From contig NZ_JPYO01000042.1 in the NCBI RefSeq assembly GCF_000757485.1, positions 124,197 to 188,196 on the forward strand: a DNA stretch of 64,000 nucleotides. Reading direction: 5' to 3'. The notes under the pieces were generated by a model that did no database searches, had not been told where the DNA came from, and was given only the letters and a program-made list of their open reading frames with translations. Below are positions 53,392-62,288 of this stretch, piece after piece. Within the stretch, counting starts at the first letter, position 1; the number at the start of each line of letters is the position of its first letter. Source of the DNA: Achromobacter sp. RTa (GTDB taxonomy: Bacteria; Pseudomonadota; Gammaproteobacteria; Burkholderiales; Burkholderiaceae_B). Made by a program: the position numbers and the translations under genes.

Positions 53392-54435
53392 ATGCCGTCC
53401 TTCCCAAGGCTCCGCGGATTGATCCTGCTTACCGCCCTGCCATTGCTCGCTGGATGCAATGCGGTGCTGCTCTCGCCCTCGGGCGACGTGGCCGTGCAGC
53501 AGCGGAACCTGATCCTCATCTCGACCGGCTTGATGCTGCTCATCATCGTCCCGGTCATCATCCTCACCCTGCTGTTCGCCTGGCGCTACCGGGCCAGCAA
53601 CAAGACCGCCCGCTACGATCCGGAATGGAACCACTCCACAATGCTGGAGCTCCTCATCTGGGCCGCGCCGCTCCTCATCATCATCGCGCTGGGCGCCCTG
53701 ACCTGGGTCAGCACCCATCAGCTCGATCCCTACCGCCCGCTGGCGCGCCTGTCCGAGGGCCGCGAAGTGCCGCCGGACACCAAGCCCCTGGTGGTCGAAG
53801 TCGTGGCGCTCGACTGGAAATGGCTCTTCGTCTATCCCGAGCAGGGCATCGCGACGGTGAATGAAATGGCCGCCCCCGTCGATCGCCCGATCCAGTTCAA
53901 GATCACGTCGTCGACCGTGATGAATTCCTTCTTCGTTCCTGCGCTGGCGGGGCAGATCTACGCGATGCCCGGCATGCAGACGACGCTGCATGCCGTCATC
54001 AACCATCCCGGCGAATACGAGGGCCTGTCCGCCAACTACAGCGGCTCCGGCTTCTCCGGTATGCGCTTCAAGTTCCACGGCGTGGACCAGCAGGGCTTCG
54101 ACAAATGGGTGGCCGACGCGCGCGCCGCAGGCGGCTCGCTCAGCCGCGAAACCTATCTGCAACTGGAGCAGCCCAGCGAACGCAATCCCGTCCAACGCTA
54201 CGCCTCCGTCGCGCCCGGCCTGTTCGAGGCGATCGTGAACCGCTGCGTGGAGCCCAACCGCATGTGCATGCGCGACGCCATGGCCATCGACGCGCAGGGC
54301 GGCATGGGCATCCCGGGCGCGCTCAACGTCACGACGCTGGACCCGGAAACCCGGCAGCGCCTGGGGCTGGACGGCACGCCGCCCCGCAAGTATGTGGGCG
54401 CGATGTGCACGGCCACGCAGGGGCTGGTGCTGTAG
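53392..54435 (+). CDS. cyoA: Cytochrome bo3 ubiquinol oxidase subunit II
   Basis: A 347-residue lipoprotein (lipobox LAGC) with two further membrane segments (LILISTGLMLLIIVPVIILTLLFAWRY and LLIWAAPLLIIIALGALTWV) and a periplasmic cupredoxin-like domain. The CuA site Cys residues of cytochrome c oxidases are absent (the loop reads GQIYAMPGMQTTLHAVINHPGEYEGLSANYSG), so it is a quinol oxidase. ATG 53392 chosen; longer frames lack a signal. First gene of cyoABCD-surf1. Confidence 0.95.
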   Translation: MPSFPRLRGLILLTALPLLAGCNAVLLSPSGDVAVQQRNLILISTGLMLLIIVPVIILTLLFAWRYRASNKTARYDPEWNHSTMLELLIWAAPLLIIIALGALTWVSTHQLDPYRPLARLSEGREVPPDTKPLVVEVVALDWKWLFVYPEQGIATVNEMAAPVDRPIQFKITSSTVMNSFFVPALAGQIYAMPGMQTTLHAVINHPGEYEGLSANYSGSGFSGMRFKFHGVDQQGFDKWVADARAAGGSLSRETYLQLEQPSERNPVQRYASVAPGLFEAIVNRCVEPNRMCMRDAMAIDAQGGMGIPGALNVTTLDPETRQRLGLDGTPPRKYVGAMCTATQGLVL

Positions 54436-54500
54436 CGGGCGGACGCGGTCCGGGTGCGGCGCGGACTTCATGAAATCCTGGTCTTTATGGTGGAATCGAG

Positions 54501-56504
54501 ATGCCTGATCAACCAGACCTCACCAAGCTGATCTTCGGTCGATTGACCTGGGAAGCCATTCCTTACCACGAGCCGATCCTGCTCGTCACCTTCCTCGTGG
54601 TGGCGGTCGTCGGCATCGCGGTGCTGGGCGCGATCACGTACTACCGCAAGTGGGGCTACCTGTGGCACGAATGGTTCACCAGCATCGACCACAAGAAGAT
54701 CGGCATCATGTACGTCATCCTGGGGATCGTGATGCTGCTGCGCGGCTTCGCCGACGCCATCATGATGCGCGCGCAGCAGGCGGTGGCGTTCGGCGACTCG
54801 GCGGGCTATCTGCCGCCCCACCACTATGACCAGATCTTCACCGCGCACGGCGTGATCATGATCTTCTTCGTGGCCATGCCGCTGGTCACGGGCCTGATGA
54901 ACTACATCGTGCCCCTGCAGATCGGGGCGCGCGACGTGGCTTTCCCGTTCCTGAACAATTTCAGCTTCTGGATGACCACGGGCGGCGTGATACTGGTCAT
55001 GATGTCGCTGTTCGTGGGCGAGTTCGCGCGCACCGGCTGGCTGGCCTATCCACCCTTGTCGGGCATCGCGCAGAGTCCGGACGTGGGGGTGGACTACTAC
55101 ATATGGGCGTTGCAGATAGCGGGGGTGGGAACGCTGCTGTCCGGCGTCAACCTGCTCGTCACCATCGTCAAGATGCGCGCGCCCGGCATGAGCATGATGC
55201 GCATGCCCATCTTCACCTGGACGGCGCTGTGCACCAACGTGCTGATCGTGGCGGCCTTCCCCGTCCTGACGGCGGTGCTGGCGCTGCTGTCCATGGACCG
55301 CTACGTGGGCACCAACTTCTTCACCGCGGACTTCGGCGGCAACGCCATGATGTACGTGAACCTGATCTGGATCTGGGGCCATCCCGAGGTCTATATCCTG
55401 ATCCTTCCCGCCTTCGGCATTTTCTCGGAGGTGGTCTCCACCTTCTGCCGCAAGCGCCTGTTCGGCTACGCCTCCATGGTGTATGCCACGGTCGTGATCA
55501 CGGTGCTGTCGTACCTGGTGTGGCTGCACCACTTCTTCACCATGGGCTCGGGGGCCAGCGTGAACTCGTTCTTCGGGATCACCACCATGATCATCTCGAT
55601 CCCGACGGGCGCCAAGATATTCAACTGGCTGTTCACGATGTACCGGGGCCGCATCCGCTTCGAAGTCCCCATGCTGTGGACCATAGGCTTCATGGTGACC
55701 TTCGTGATCGGCGGCATGACGGGCGTGCTGCTGGCCGTGCCGCCCGCCGACTTCGCCCTGCACAACAGCCTGTTCCTGATCGCGCACTTCCACAACGTGA
55801 TCATCGGCGGCGTGCTGTTCGGCCTGATGGCCGGCATCACGTACTGGTTTCCCAAGGCCTTCGGCTATAAGCTCGATCCCTTCTGGGGCAAGTGCTCGTT
55901 CTGGTTCTGGCTGGTGGGCTTCTACGTGGCCTTCATGCCGCTGTACGTGCTGGGGCTGATGGGCGTGACCCGCCGCGTCAACCACTTCGAGGACATGTCC
56001 CTGCAGATCTGGTTCCAGGTGGCGGCCTTCGGCGCGCTGCTGATCGCCTGCGGCATCGCCTGCTTCCTCATTCAGCTGGTGGTGAGCTATCGCCGCCGCG
56101 AATCCCTGCGCGACGACACCGGCGATCCCTGGGATGGCCGCACGCTGGAATGGTCCACGTCCTCGCCGCCGCCCAACTACAACTTCGCCTTCACGCCGCG
56201 CGTGCACGATCTGGACGCCTGGTGGCAGATGAAGCAGCACGGCTACCAGCGGCCGCAGCAGGGCTTCATTCCCATCCACATGCCCAAGAACACCTGGGCG
56301 GGCATCGTGCTGGCGGGCATCAGCGTGGTGATGGGCTTCGCGCTGATCTGGCACATGTGGCCGCTGGTCGTGCTGTCGTTCGCGGCGCTGATCCTGGTAT
56401 CCATCGTTCATACCTTCAACTACAAGCGCGACTACTACGTGCCGGCCGACGAGGTCGTGCGCGCGGAAGACGCCCGTACCCGGTTGCTAGCGAAAAATGT
56501 CTGA
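54501..56504 (+). CDS. cyoB: Cytochrome bo3 ubiquinol oxidase subunit I
   Basis: A 667-residue heme-copper oxidase subunit with about 15 membrane segments. The active-site features are HGVIMIFF (heme ligand region), [15 protein letters not shown] (CuB His-Tyr), [11 protein letters not shown] (CuB His pair) and [12 protein letters not shown] (heme ligands). The extended N- and C-termini fit CyoB. It begins 65 bases after cyoA and overlaps cyoC by 8 bases. Confidence 0.97.
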   Translation: MPDQPDLTKLIFGRLTWEAIPYHEPILLVTFLVVAVVGIAVLGAITYYRKWGYLWHEWFTSIDHKKIGIMYVILGIVMLLRGFADAIMMRAQQAVAFGDSAGYLPPHHYDQIFTAHGVIMIFFVAMPLVTGLMNYIVPLQIGARDVAFPFLNNFSFWMTTGGVILVMMSLFVGEFARTGWLAYPPLSGIAQSPDVGVDYYIWALQIAGVGTLLSGVNLLVTIVKMRAPGMSMMRMPIFTWTALCTNVLIVAAFPVLTAVLALLSMDRYVGTNFFTADFGGNAMMYVNLIWIWGHPEVYILILPAFGIFSEVVSTFCRKRLFGYASMVYATVVITVLSYLVWLHHFFTMGSGASVNSFFGITTMIISIPTGAKIFNWLFTMYRGRIRFEVPMLWTIGFMVTFVIGGMTGVLLAVPPADFALHNSLFLIAHFHNVIIGGVLFGLMAGITYWFPKAFGYKLDPFWGKCSFWFWLVGFYVAFMPLYVLGLMGVTRRVNHFEDMSLQIWFQVAAFGALLIACGIACFLIQLVVSYRRRESLRDDTGDPWDGRTLEWSTSSPPPNYNFAFTPRVHDLDAWWQMKQHGYQRPQQGFIPIHMPKNTWAGIVLAGISVVMGFALIWHMWPLVVLSFAALILVSIVHTFNYKRDYYVPADEVVRAEDARTRLLAKNV

Positions 56505-57138
56505 TACCCTCGCCCCCACCCTGCCTGGCGGCGCCACGCCGCCTTCGGAGCCCGTGTTCCACGTTCCGGGCGAACATCATCCCAAGAACGGCACCCTGCT
56601 GGGCTTCTGGGTCTACCTGATGAGCGATTGCCTCATCTTCGCCTGCCTGTTCGCCACCTACGGCGTGCTGGGCCGCAACTACGCGGCGGGCCCTTCCGGC
56701 GCCGATCTTTTCGACCTGCCGCTGGTGGCGGTGAATACGGCGCTGCTGCTGCTGTCGTCCATCACCTACGGCTTCGCCATGCTGGAGATGCGGCGCAACC
56801 GCATCGGCGGCACACAGCTCTGGCTGGCCGTGACCGGCCTGTTCGGCCTGGGCTTCCTGTCGCTGGAACTCTATGAATTCGCGCACCTGATCCACCAGGG
56901 CGCGGGCCCCCAGCGCAGCGCCTTCCTGTCTTCCTTCTTCACGCTGGTGGGCACGCACGGGCTGCACGTCACCTTCGGCATCGTGTGGCTGGTGACGATG
57001 ATGATCCAGGTGCAGATGCACGGCCTGATCCCCGAAAACCGCCGCCGCCTGATGTGCCTGTCCATGTTCTGGCACTTCCTGGACCTGATCTGGGTGGGTG
57101 TGTTCACCTTTGTCTATCTCATGGGAGTCCTGCCATGA
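56497..57138 (+). CDS. cyoC: Cytochrome bo3 ubiquinol oxidase subunit III
   Basis: A 213-residue membrane protein with five hydrophobic segments. [29 protein letters not shown] and [29 protein letters not shown] are family motifs. It overlaps cyoB by 8 bases and cyoD by four (ATGA). Structural subunit of the quinol oxidase. Confidence 0.96.
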   Translation: MSDTLAPTLPGGATPPSEPVFHVPGEHHPKNGTLLGFWVYLMSDCLIFACLFATYGVLGRNYAAGPSGADLFDLPLVAVNTALLLLSSITYGFAMLEMRRNRIGGTQLWLAVTGLFGLGFLSLELYEFAHLIHQGAGPQRSAFLSSFFTLVGTHGLHVTFGIVWLVTMMIQVQMHGLIPENRRRLMCLSMFWHFLDLIWVGVFTFVYLMGVLP

Positions 57139-57536
57139 CCGCGCATACGGATCATCTGGCCCATCCGGGCGGCCACGATGGGCATCATGACGACGACGAC
57201 GGCGCCGCCCACGGCACCTTCAAGAGCTACATGACCGGCTTCGTGCTGGCTGCCATCCTGACCGCCATCCCGTTCTGGCTGGTCATGGACCGGGTCTTCG
57301 AGGATTCGCGCACCACCGCGCTGGTGATCCTGGCGTTCGCCGTCGTGCAGATCATTGTCCATATCGTCTACTTCCTGCACATGGACACCAAGTCCGAAAG
57401 CGGGTGGAACATGTTGGCGTTAATATTCACGCTGGTGCTGGTCGTGATCACGCTCAGCGGATCCATCTGGATCATGTATCACTTGAACTCCAATATGATG
57501 CCCATGTCGACCCACGACATGCGCAAAATGCCCTGA
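57135..57536 (+). CDS. cyoD: Cytochrome bo3 ubiquinol oxidase subunit IV
   Basis: A 133-residue protein with three membrane segments (SYMTGFVLAAILTAIPFWLVM, TALVILAFAVVQIIVHIVYFLHM, MLALIFTLVLVVITLSGSIWIM). The N-terminus is rich in His and Asp (HPGGHDGHHDDDDGAAHG), a variable extension. It starts at ATG 57135, overlapping cyoC by four bases. The stop overlaps the SURF1 start as TGATG. Confidence 0.95.
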   Translation: MTAHTDHLAHPGGHDGHHDDDDGAAHGTFKSYMTGFVLAAILTAIPFWLVMDRVFEDSRTTALVILAFAVVQIIVHIVYFLHMDTKSESGWNMLALIFTLVLVVITLSGSIWIMYHLNSNMMPMSTHDMRKMP

Positions 57537-58318
57537 TGCCCGCAGTAAAAGAATCTTCTTCCGGCGACACCCCCCGCAATCCCCGCAGCGCAACCACCCT
57601 GGTCATCCTGGGGGTGGTTGCGGCCGCCATTTTCGCGGGCCTTTGCGCGCTGGGCACCTGGCAGGTGCACCGCCTGGCCTGGAAGCGCGCCTTGATCGCC
57701 CAGGTCGAACAGCGCGCCCACGCGCCCGCCACCCCGGCTCCGGGCCGCGCCGAATGGGCCGGGCTGACGTCCGGCAACGCCGAGTACCGCCGCGTGTCGG
57801 CCACCGGCGTCTTCCAATACGACCGCCAGACGCTGGTGCAGGCGGCCACCGAACTGGGCAGCGGCTACTGGGTCATGACCCCCTTGCAGCTGGCCGGTGG
57901 CGGCACCGTGCTGGTCAACCGCGGCTTCGTGCTGCCGGAATGGCGCAAGGGCCAGGGCCAGGCGGACGGATCGCAGCCGCCGGCGCAGGCCAGCGTCACG
58001 GGCCTGCTGCGCATGGGCGAGCCGGGCAACGGCTTCCTGCGCAACAACGATCCCGCGGCCAACCTCTGGTACTCGCGCGACCTGCCCGCGATCGCCGCCG
58101 CGCGCGGCCTGACGGACGTGGCCCCGTACTTCATCGATGCGGACGCCGCCGGCGCCGAGCGCGACGCCCGCAAGGCGCCCATCGGCGGCCTGACGGTGCT
58201 GGCCTTCCCCAACAATCACCTGGTGTACGCCATCACCTGGTATGCGCTGGCGGCCATGGTGCTGGCCGGCGCATTCATCTTCGCTCGCGAGGAAAAGCGG
58301 TCGCGCCGCAAGGGCTGA
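57536..58318 (+). CDS. SURF1-family oxidase biogenesis protein
   Basis: A 260-residue protein with two membrane segments bracketing a periplasmic domain. FAGLCALGTWQVHRLAWKRALI opens the SURF1 domain and FPNNHLVYAITWYALAAMVLAGAFIF closes it. The start overlaps cyoD (TGATG). SURF1 helps insert heme into subunit I. It is usually linked to aa3-type oxidase; here it follows bo3 genes, and no heme O synthase (cyoE) is seen in this window. Confidence 0.93.
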   Translation: MPAVKESSSGDTPRNPRSATTLVILGVVAAAIFAGLCALGTWQVHRLAWKRALIAQVEQRAHAPATPAPGRAEWAGLTSGNAEYRRVSATGVFQYDRQTLVQAATELGSGYWVMTPLQLAGGGTVLVNRGFVLPEWRKGQGQADGSQPPAQASVTGLLRMGEPGNGFLRNNDPAANLWYSRDLPAIAAARGLTDVAPYFIDADAAGAERDARKAPIGGLTVLAFPNNHLVYAITWYALAAMVLAGAFIFAREEKRSRRKG

Positions 58319-58342
58319 ACCGGCCGGCGCAGGCCGGTGTCC

Positions 58343-58348
58343 TACAAT
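58343..58348 (+). promoter_or_regulatory. Candidate -10 box for porin transcript
   Basis: TACAAT lies 88 bases before the porin ATG and 8 bases before a hairpin. The -35 position shows no good match, so the assignment is tentative. If it is right, the mRNA starts at about 58355, on the first stem base of the hairpin. Confidence 0.3.
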
Positions 58349-58355
58349 GTGGGCC

Positions 58356-58405
58356 GGGAACACTATCGGGCGCTATGCGCTGCGTGGTGTTCCCTTTGTT
58401 TTTTC
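58356..58405 (+). terminator. Hairpin with T-tract between surf1 and porin genes
   Basis: GGGAACAC (58356-58363) pairs perfectly with GTGTTCCC (58387-58394). The 23-base loop holds an inner GCGC/GCGC stem. TTTGTTTTTTC follows. It could end the cyo operon or act as a leader attenuator of the porin gene, whose ATG lies only 26 bases beyond. Confidence 0.55.
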
Positions 58406-58430
58406 AACCCTCAGACAGGAGTCCCCACGG

Positions 58431-59537
58431 ATGAAAAAGACGCTGCTCGCAGCCGCAATGTTCACTACTTTTGCAGGCGCCGCTCAGGCAGAATCGTCGG
58501 TAACTCTCTATGGTGTCATCGACACCGGCATCGGCTACAACAAGATCAAGGGCGATGGATACGACGGTAGCAAAATCGGCATGATCAACGGCATCCAGGC
58601 CGGCTCCCGCTGGGGCCTGCGCGGATCCGAAGATCTGGGCGATGGCTTGCGCGCCGTGTTCAAGCTGGAAAGCGGCTTCGATTCCGGCAACGGCCAGCGC
58701 GGGCAGTCCGGCCGCCTGTTCGGACGCCAGGCCACCATCGGGCTGGCCAACGACGCCTGGGGCTCGCTCGAGTTCGGGCGGCAGGCCACCGTCGGCTCGA
58801 ACTACCTCGCCGACATCGATCCCTTCTACACCAGCTACACGCAATCCAACCTGGGCCTGGGCTTCAGCGCCGCCAACACCATGCGCTGGGACAACATGGT
58901 GATGTACCGCACGCCCTCGGTGAACGGCTTCGAGCTGGGCGTGGGCTACTCCTTCAACGCGGACGACACCACCGCGGACCAGACCGGCTTCCGCACCGCG
59001 GACAACACCCGCGGCATCACTGCAGGCCTGCGCTATGTGCAGGGCCCGCTGAACATCGCGCTGACGTACGACCAGCTCAACGGCTCGAACCGGGGAGCCA
59101 TCGACCACGACGCCACGCCGCGCCAATACGCGCTGGGCGTGTCGTACGACCTGGAAGTCGTCAAGCTCGCGGCCGCCTACGGCCGCACCACCGACGGCTG
59201 GTTCGTCGGCCAGGACCTGCCCGCCGGCACGCCGTTCAGCGATGAATTCGGCACCAACCGCTTCGTGGACGGCTTCAAGGCCAACTCCTACATGCTGGGC
59301 GCCACCCTGCCCGTCGGCGGCGCTAGCAGCCTGTTTGCGTCGTGGCAGCACGTCTCGCCGAACAACGACAAGCTCACCGGCGGCGACGCCAACATGAACG
59401 TCTGGAGCGTGGGCTACACCTACGACATCTCCAAGCGCACCAACCTGTACGCCTATGGCTCGTACGGCAAGGACTACGCCTTCATCGACGGCCTGAAGAG
59501 CACGGCCGCCGGCGTCGGCGTGCGCCACACGTTCTAA
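58431..59537 (+). CDS. General porin, Burkholderiales type
   Basis: A 368-residue outer-membrane trimeric porin. Signal peptide MKKTLLAAAMFTTFAGAAQA, then ESSVTLYGVIDTGIGYNKI. GSRWGLRGSEDLGDGLRAVFKLESGF is the family block, and the protein ends RHTF with the terminal Phe for barrel assembly. CAGGAG lies before ATG 58431. It allows passive diffusion of small solutes. An efficient terminator follows. Confidence 0.95.
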   Translation: MKKTLLAAAMFTTFAGAAQAESSVTLYGVIDTGIGYNKIKGDGYDGSKIGMINGIQAGSRWGLRGSEDLGDGLRAVFKLESGFDSGNGQRGQSGRLFGRQATIGLANDAWGSLEFGRQATVGSNYLADIDPFYTSYTQSNLGLGFSAANTMRWDNMVMYRTPSVNGFELGVGYSFNADDTTADQTGFRTADNTRGITAGLRYVQGPLNIALTYDQLNGSNRGAIDHDATPRQYALGVSYDLEVVKLAAAYGRTTDGWFVGQDLPAGTPFSDEFGTNRFVDGFKANSYMLGATLPVGGASSLFASWQHVSPNNDKLTGGDANMNVWSVGYTYDISKRTNLYAYGSYGKDYAFIDGLKSTAAGVGVRHTF

Positions 59538-59556
59538 GCATCCGCCGCGGTACCGG

Positions 59557-59590
59557 GCGCCGGCATCAGGATCGTGCCGGCGCTTTTTTT
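59557..59590. terminator. Rho-independent terminator after porin
   Basis: GCGCCGGCA (59557-59565), 9-base loop, TGCCGGCGC (59575-59583), then seven T. It ends the porin transcript 19 bases after its stop. It overlaps the 3' end of the convergent AraC gene. Confidence 0.9.
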
Positions 59591-60348
59591 CGCCCCGGCG
59601 ATTCGCCGTAGGTGCGCCGGTACATCGCAATGAAGGCGCTGTCGCTGGCGTACCCCATCGCATGCGCCACGGCCGTGACGGACTCGCCTTCGGCAAGCCG
59701 GGCGCGCGCGGCCAGCAGACGGCATTGGGTGCGCCAACGGCCGAACGGCAGCCCGGTTTCGGCCAGGAACAATCGCGCCAGCGTGCGGGCGCTGGCGCCC
59801 ACGCGGCCCGCCCAATCCTCTATGGACAGGGGGCATGCCGGGTTATCCAGCAGCTCCCGCGCGATGGGCGCCAGCCGCCGGTCGCGCGGCATGGGCAGGT
59901 GCAGCGGCGCCGCCGGCGCGGCGGCCAGTTCGTCCAGCAGCGTGGCTACGATGCGCGACCGGCCCGTGTCCAGCGCCGCGTCCGCCGGCCATTCGGTGAC
60001 GCGCAGGATCAGTTCGCGCAACAAGGGATTCACGTCCAGGATCATCGGCTCGGCGGGCAACCCCCGATAAGCCTCCACGTCGAAGTACAGGCTGCGGTAG
60101 GAAAAACTGCCGTGCATGGCGGTGCGGTGCGCGCAGCCGGCGGGCAGCCACGCGGCCTGCAACGGCGCCAGCTGGCCGACGCGGTCGGGCAGATACAGCG
60201 TGACGCCGCCCTCCGCCTGGTAGAGCAATTGCGCCCGTCTGTGCGCATGCCAATCGGAGGAGTGCGCCCGGGTATCGATGGCCAGGCCCACCACGGGACA
60301 GGCCGCCGTATCCGGATCGGCGACGGCGTCTGGCAAATAACGCGGCAT
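59566..60348 (-). CDS. AraC-family transcriptional regulator
   Basis: A 260-residue regulator: cupin-type N-terminal domain (DWHAHRRAQLLYQAEGGVTLYLPDRVGQLAPLQAAWLPAGCAHRT) and C-terminal helix-turn-helix pair (WAGRVGASARTLARLFLAETGLPFGRWRTQCRLLAARARLAEG and VAHAMGYASDSAFIAMYRRTYGESPG). It diverges from an MFS transporter at 60434 and probably controls it. Its last codons fall in the porin terminator. Confidence 0.92.
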   Translation of the reverse strand: MPRYLPDAVADPDTAACPVVGLAIDTRAHSSDWHAHRRAQLLYQAEGGVTLYLPDRVGQLAPLQAAWLPAGCAHRTAMHGSFSYRSLYFDVEAYRGLPAEPMILDVNPLLRELILRVTEWPADAALDTGRSRIVATLLDELAAAPAAPLHLPMPRDRRLAPIARELLDNPACPLSIEDWAGRVGASARTLARLFLAETGLPFGRWRTQCRLLAARARLAEGESVTAVAHAMGYASDSAFIAMYRRTYGESPGRKKAPARS

Positions 60349-60433
60349 GTCAGGTATGCGATGTTTTTTGACTCAATATCGCAATTCTGCTGGTTCCGGC
60401 CTGGATACGCTAGTGCCCTTTTGCTCCAGGTCC

Positions 60434-61612
60434 ATGATGCCTCCCGTTCTCCACCTGCGCGACGGCCTGCCTCCCCGCAGCCTGATCATCGCGCTGCTGG
60501 CGCTGCCTCAGATCGCCGAAACCATACTCGCCCCCGCCCTGCCGGACCTCGCCCTCCACTGGCGGCTGGACACTGGCGCCGCCCAGGCCGTCATGGGCGT
60601 TTTCTTCCTGGGCTTCGCGGCGGGCGTGCTGTTGTGGGGGCACCTGGCGGACGCCTGGGGCCGCCGACCCGCGCTGCTGGGCGGGCTTGCGGTCGGCATG
60701 GCCGGCACCCTATGCGCGCTGTTCGCTCCCCGCTTCGACGCGCTGCTGCTGGGCCGGTTCATACAGGCGCTGGGGCTGGCCACGTGCTCGGTCACCACGC
60801 AGACGCTGCTGCGCGACCGCCTGCAAGGCGAGCCGCTGACGCGCTACTTCGTGACGCTGGGCGCCGTGCTGGCCTGGTCGCCCGCCGTCGGGCCGCTGGC
60901 CGGGCAGTTGGTTTCGGACCGCCTGGGCTACCAGGGCGTGCTCGCGACGATCGCGCTTGCCATCTGGCTGGCGCTGCTGGCCGGCGCGGCGCGGCTGCGG
61001 GAAACCCGCGGCGAGGCCGCCAAACGCGTCGCGCTGCCCGCCTTGGCCCGGCAAATGCTGGGCGACCGGACGCTGCGTTGCGCGGCCGTGCTCGTCGCGG
61101 GCCTGAACCTGCTGGTGTTCTCTTTCTATTCGGCCGGCCCCTTCCTGACCGGGCCGCTGCCGGGGCTGGGCTTCGGCTGGATCGGGCTGGCGGTTGCCTT
61201 GGCGGGCAGCCTGGGCGCCTTGTTCAATGCGCGCCTGCCTGTCAGCGCCGGGCCGGCGCGGCGCGTGGCATATGGGCTGCGCTGCGTCCTGCTGGGCGTC
61301 GCGGCCCAGGCCGCCGCCATCCTGCTCGATCCCACGCCGGGCCCGCTGTGGGCCCTGGCCGCGCTGCCCCTCTTCGCGGGTTACGGGCTTGCCATCCCGA
61401 ACCTGCTGGGGCCCGCGCTGAAGCACTATGGCCACAGCCTGGGGCGCGCCGGCGCGCTGTTCGGCGTGGCCTACTACAGCCTGCTGGGCCTGGGGCTCGC
61501 CGCCACGTCCTGGCTGCCCTTCGGCTCGCCGCTGCCCCTGTCGCTGGCCTGGCTCGCGGTCACCGCCATCCTGATGGCCGTTCACCGCGCCCAGCGCCGC
61601 GGGCAAGGCTGA
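60434..61612 (+). CDS. MFS transporter, Bcr/CflA drug-efflux type
   Basis: A 392-residue protein with twelve hydrophobic segments. IIALLALPQIAETILAPALPDLALHW and GFAAGVLLWGHLADAWGRRPALLGG (motif A) are typical of the Bcr/CflA group (drug:H+ antiporters). ATG 60434 chosen (MMPPVLHL). The gap to divergent AraC is 85 bases. Likely exports a toxic compound sensed by the AraC protein; substrate unknown. Confidence 0.88.
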   Translation: MMPPVLHLRDGLPPRSLIIALLALPQIAETILAPALPDLALHWRLDTGAAQAVMGVFFLGFAAGVLLWGHLADAWGRRPALLGGLAVGMAGTLCALFAPRFDALLLGRFIQALGLATCSVTTQTLLRDRLQGEPLTRYFVTLGAVLAWSPAVGPLAGQLVSDRLGYQGVLATIALAIWLALLAGAARLRETRGEAAKRVALPALARQMLGDRTLRCAAVLVAGLNLLVFSFYSAGPFLTGPLPGLGFGWIGLAVALAGSLGALFNARLPVSAGPARRVAYGLRCVLLGVAAQAAAILLDPTPGPLWALAALPLFAGYGLAIPNLLGPALKHYGHSLGRAGALFGVAYYSLLGLGLAATSWLPFGSPLPLSLAWLAVTAILMAVHRAQRRGQG

Positions 61613-61631
61613 ACGCCGCCCGCCGGCCCGG

Positions 61632-62111
61632 TCATGGCCGGGCCGCGGCTTTCCATTCGGCGTACAGCCCGTCCTCCCCGTCGGGCCGCAGCGCGCGCAG
61701 CGGCAGGGATTGCCCTTCCGGCGGCAACGCCATCTGCGCATAGACGGCGGCCGTCGACAGGCCATAGGGTTCGCCGTCCTCGTTGGAATAGGCGTAGAAG
61801 GCGCGCGAGATTCCGCACATGTGCATGGCCGCCATGCACATCGGGCAGGGATGCCCGCTGGCATACACCACGCAGCCGTCCAGGCGCGGACGTCCCAACG
61901 CGCGGCTGGCATGCCGGATGGCCTGGAGCTCGGCATGGGCGGTGGGATCGTGCGAAGCCAGGATTTCATTCACGCCGCGCGCCACCACACGTCCCTCGAA
62001 CGCAAGCACCGCGCCGAACGGGCGGCCGCCATCACGCATGTTGTCCCGCGCCAGGGCCACGGCCTCGCGCATCAAGGCGTCATCGATCAAACGGGAGTCT
62101 TCGACTGGCAT
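61632..62111 (-). CDS. Nucleoside/guanine deaminase-family protein
   Basis: A 159-residue zinc deaminase. His59-Ala-Glu61 (AHAELQ) and Cys89-Pro-Met-Cys92 (HPCPMCMAAM) form the zinc site. GGRPFGAVLAFEGRVVARGVNEIL fits the guanine/cytosine deaminase family. I chose ATG 62111 (MPVEDSRLIDD). Substrate may be guanine, cytosine or a related base. Convergent with the MFS gene. Confidence 0.88.
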   Translation of the reverse strand: MPVEDSRLIDDALMREAVALARDNMRDGGRPFGAVLAFEGRVVARGVNEILASHDPTAHAELQAIRHASRALGRPRLDGCVVYASGHPCPMCMAAMHMCGISRAFYAYSNEDGEPYGLSTAAVYAQMALPPEGQSLPLRALRPDGEDGLYAEWKAAARP

Positions 62112-62288
62112 GGCTGGTCTCCAAGAGTTCCAGGGATAGACGCCATCCGCACTGCGGGCATGGCGGACTTCCGGGCATTCTTGCACGTTACCCCGGCCTT
62201 CCGCCGGAATCCGCGCTGGTGCAATCTGCACGAAACACATATGGGCCATCATCGGCTACCTTTTGAAACATCGATCCGGAAACGGCCC

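Noticed and set aside
54468-56411. A 647-codon open frame antisense to cyoB
   Set aside because: Its product is His/Arg/Gln-rich low complexity with no domain, and cyoB on the other strand has all active-site motifs. It is a high-GC shadow frame.
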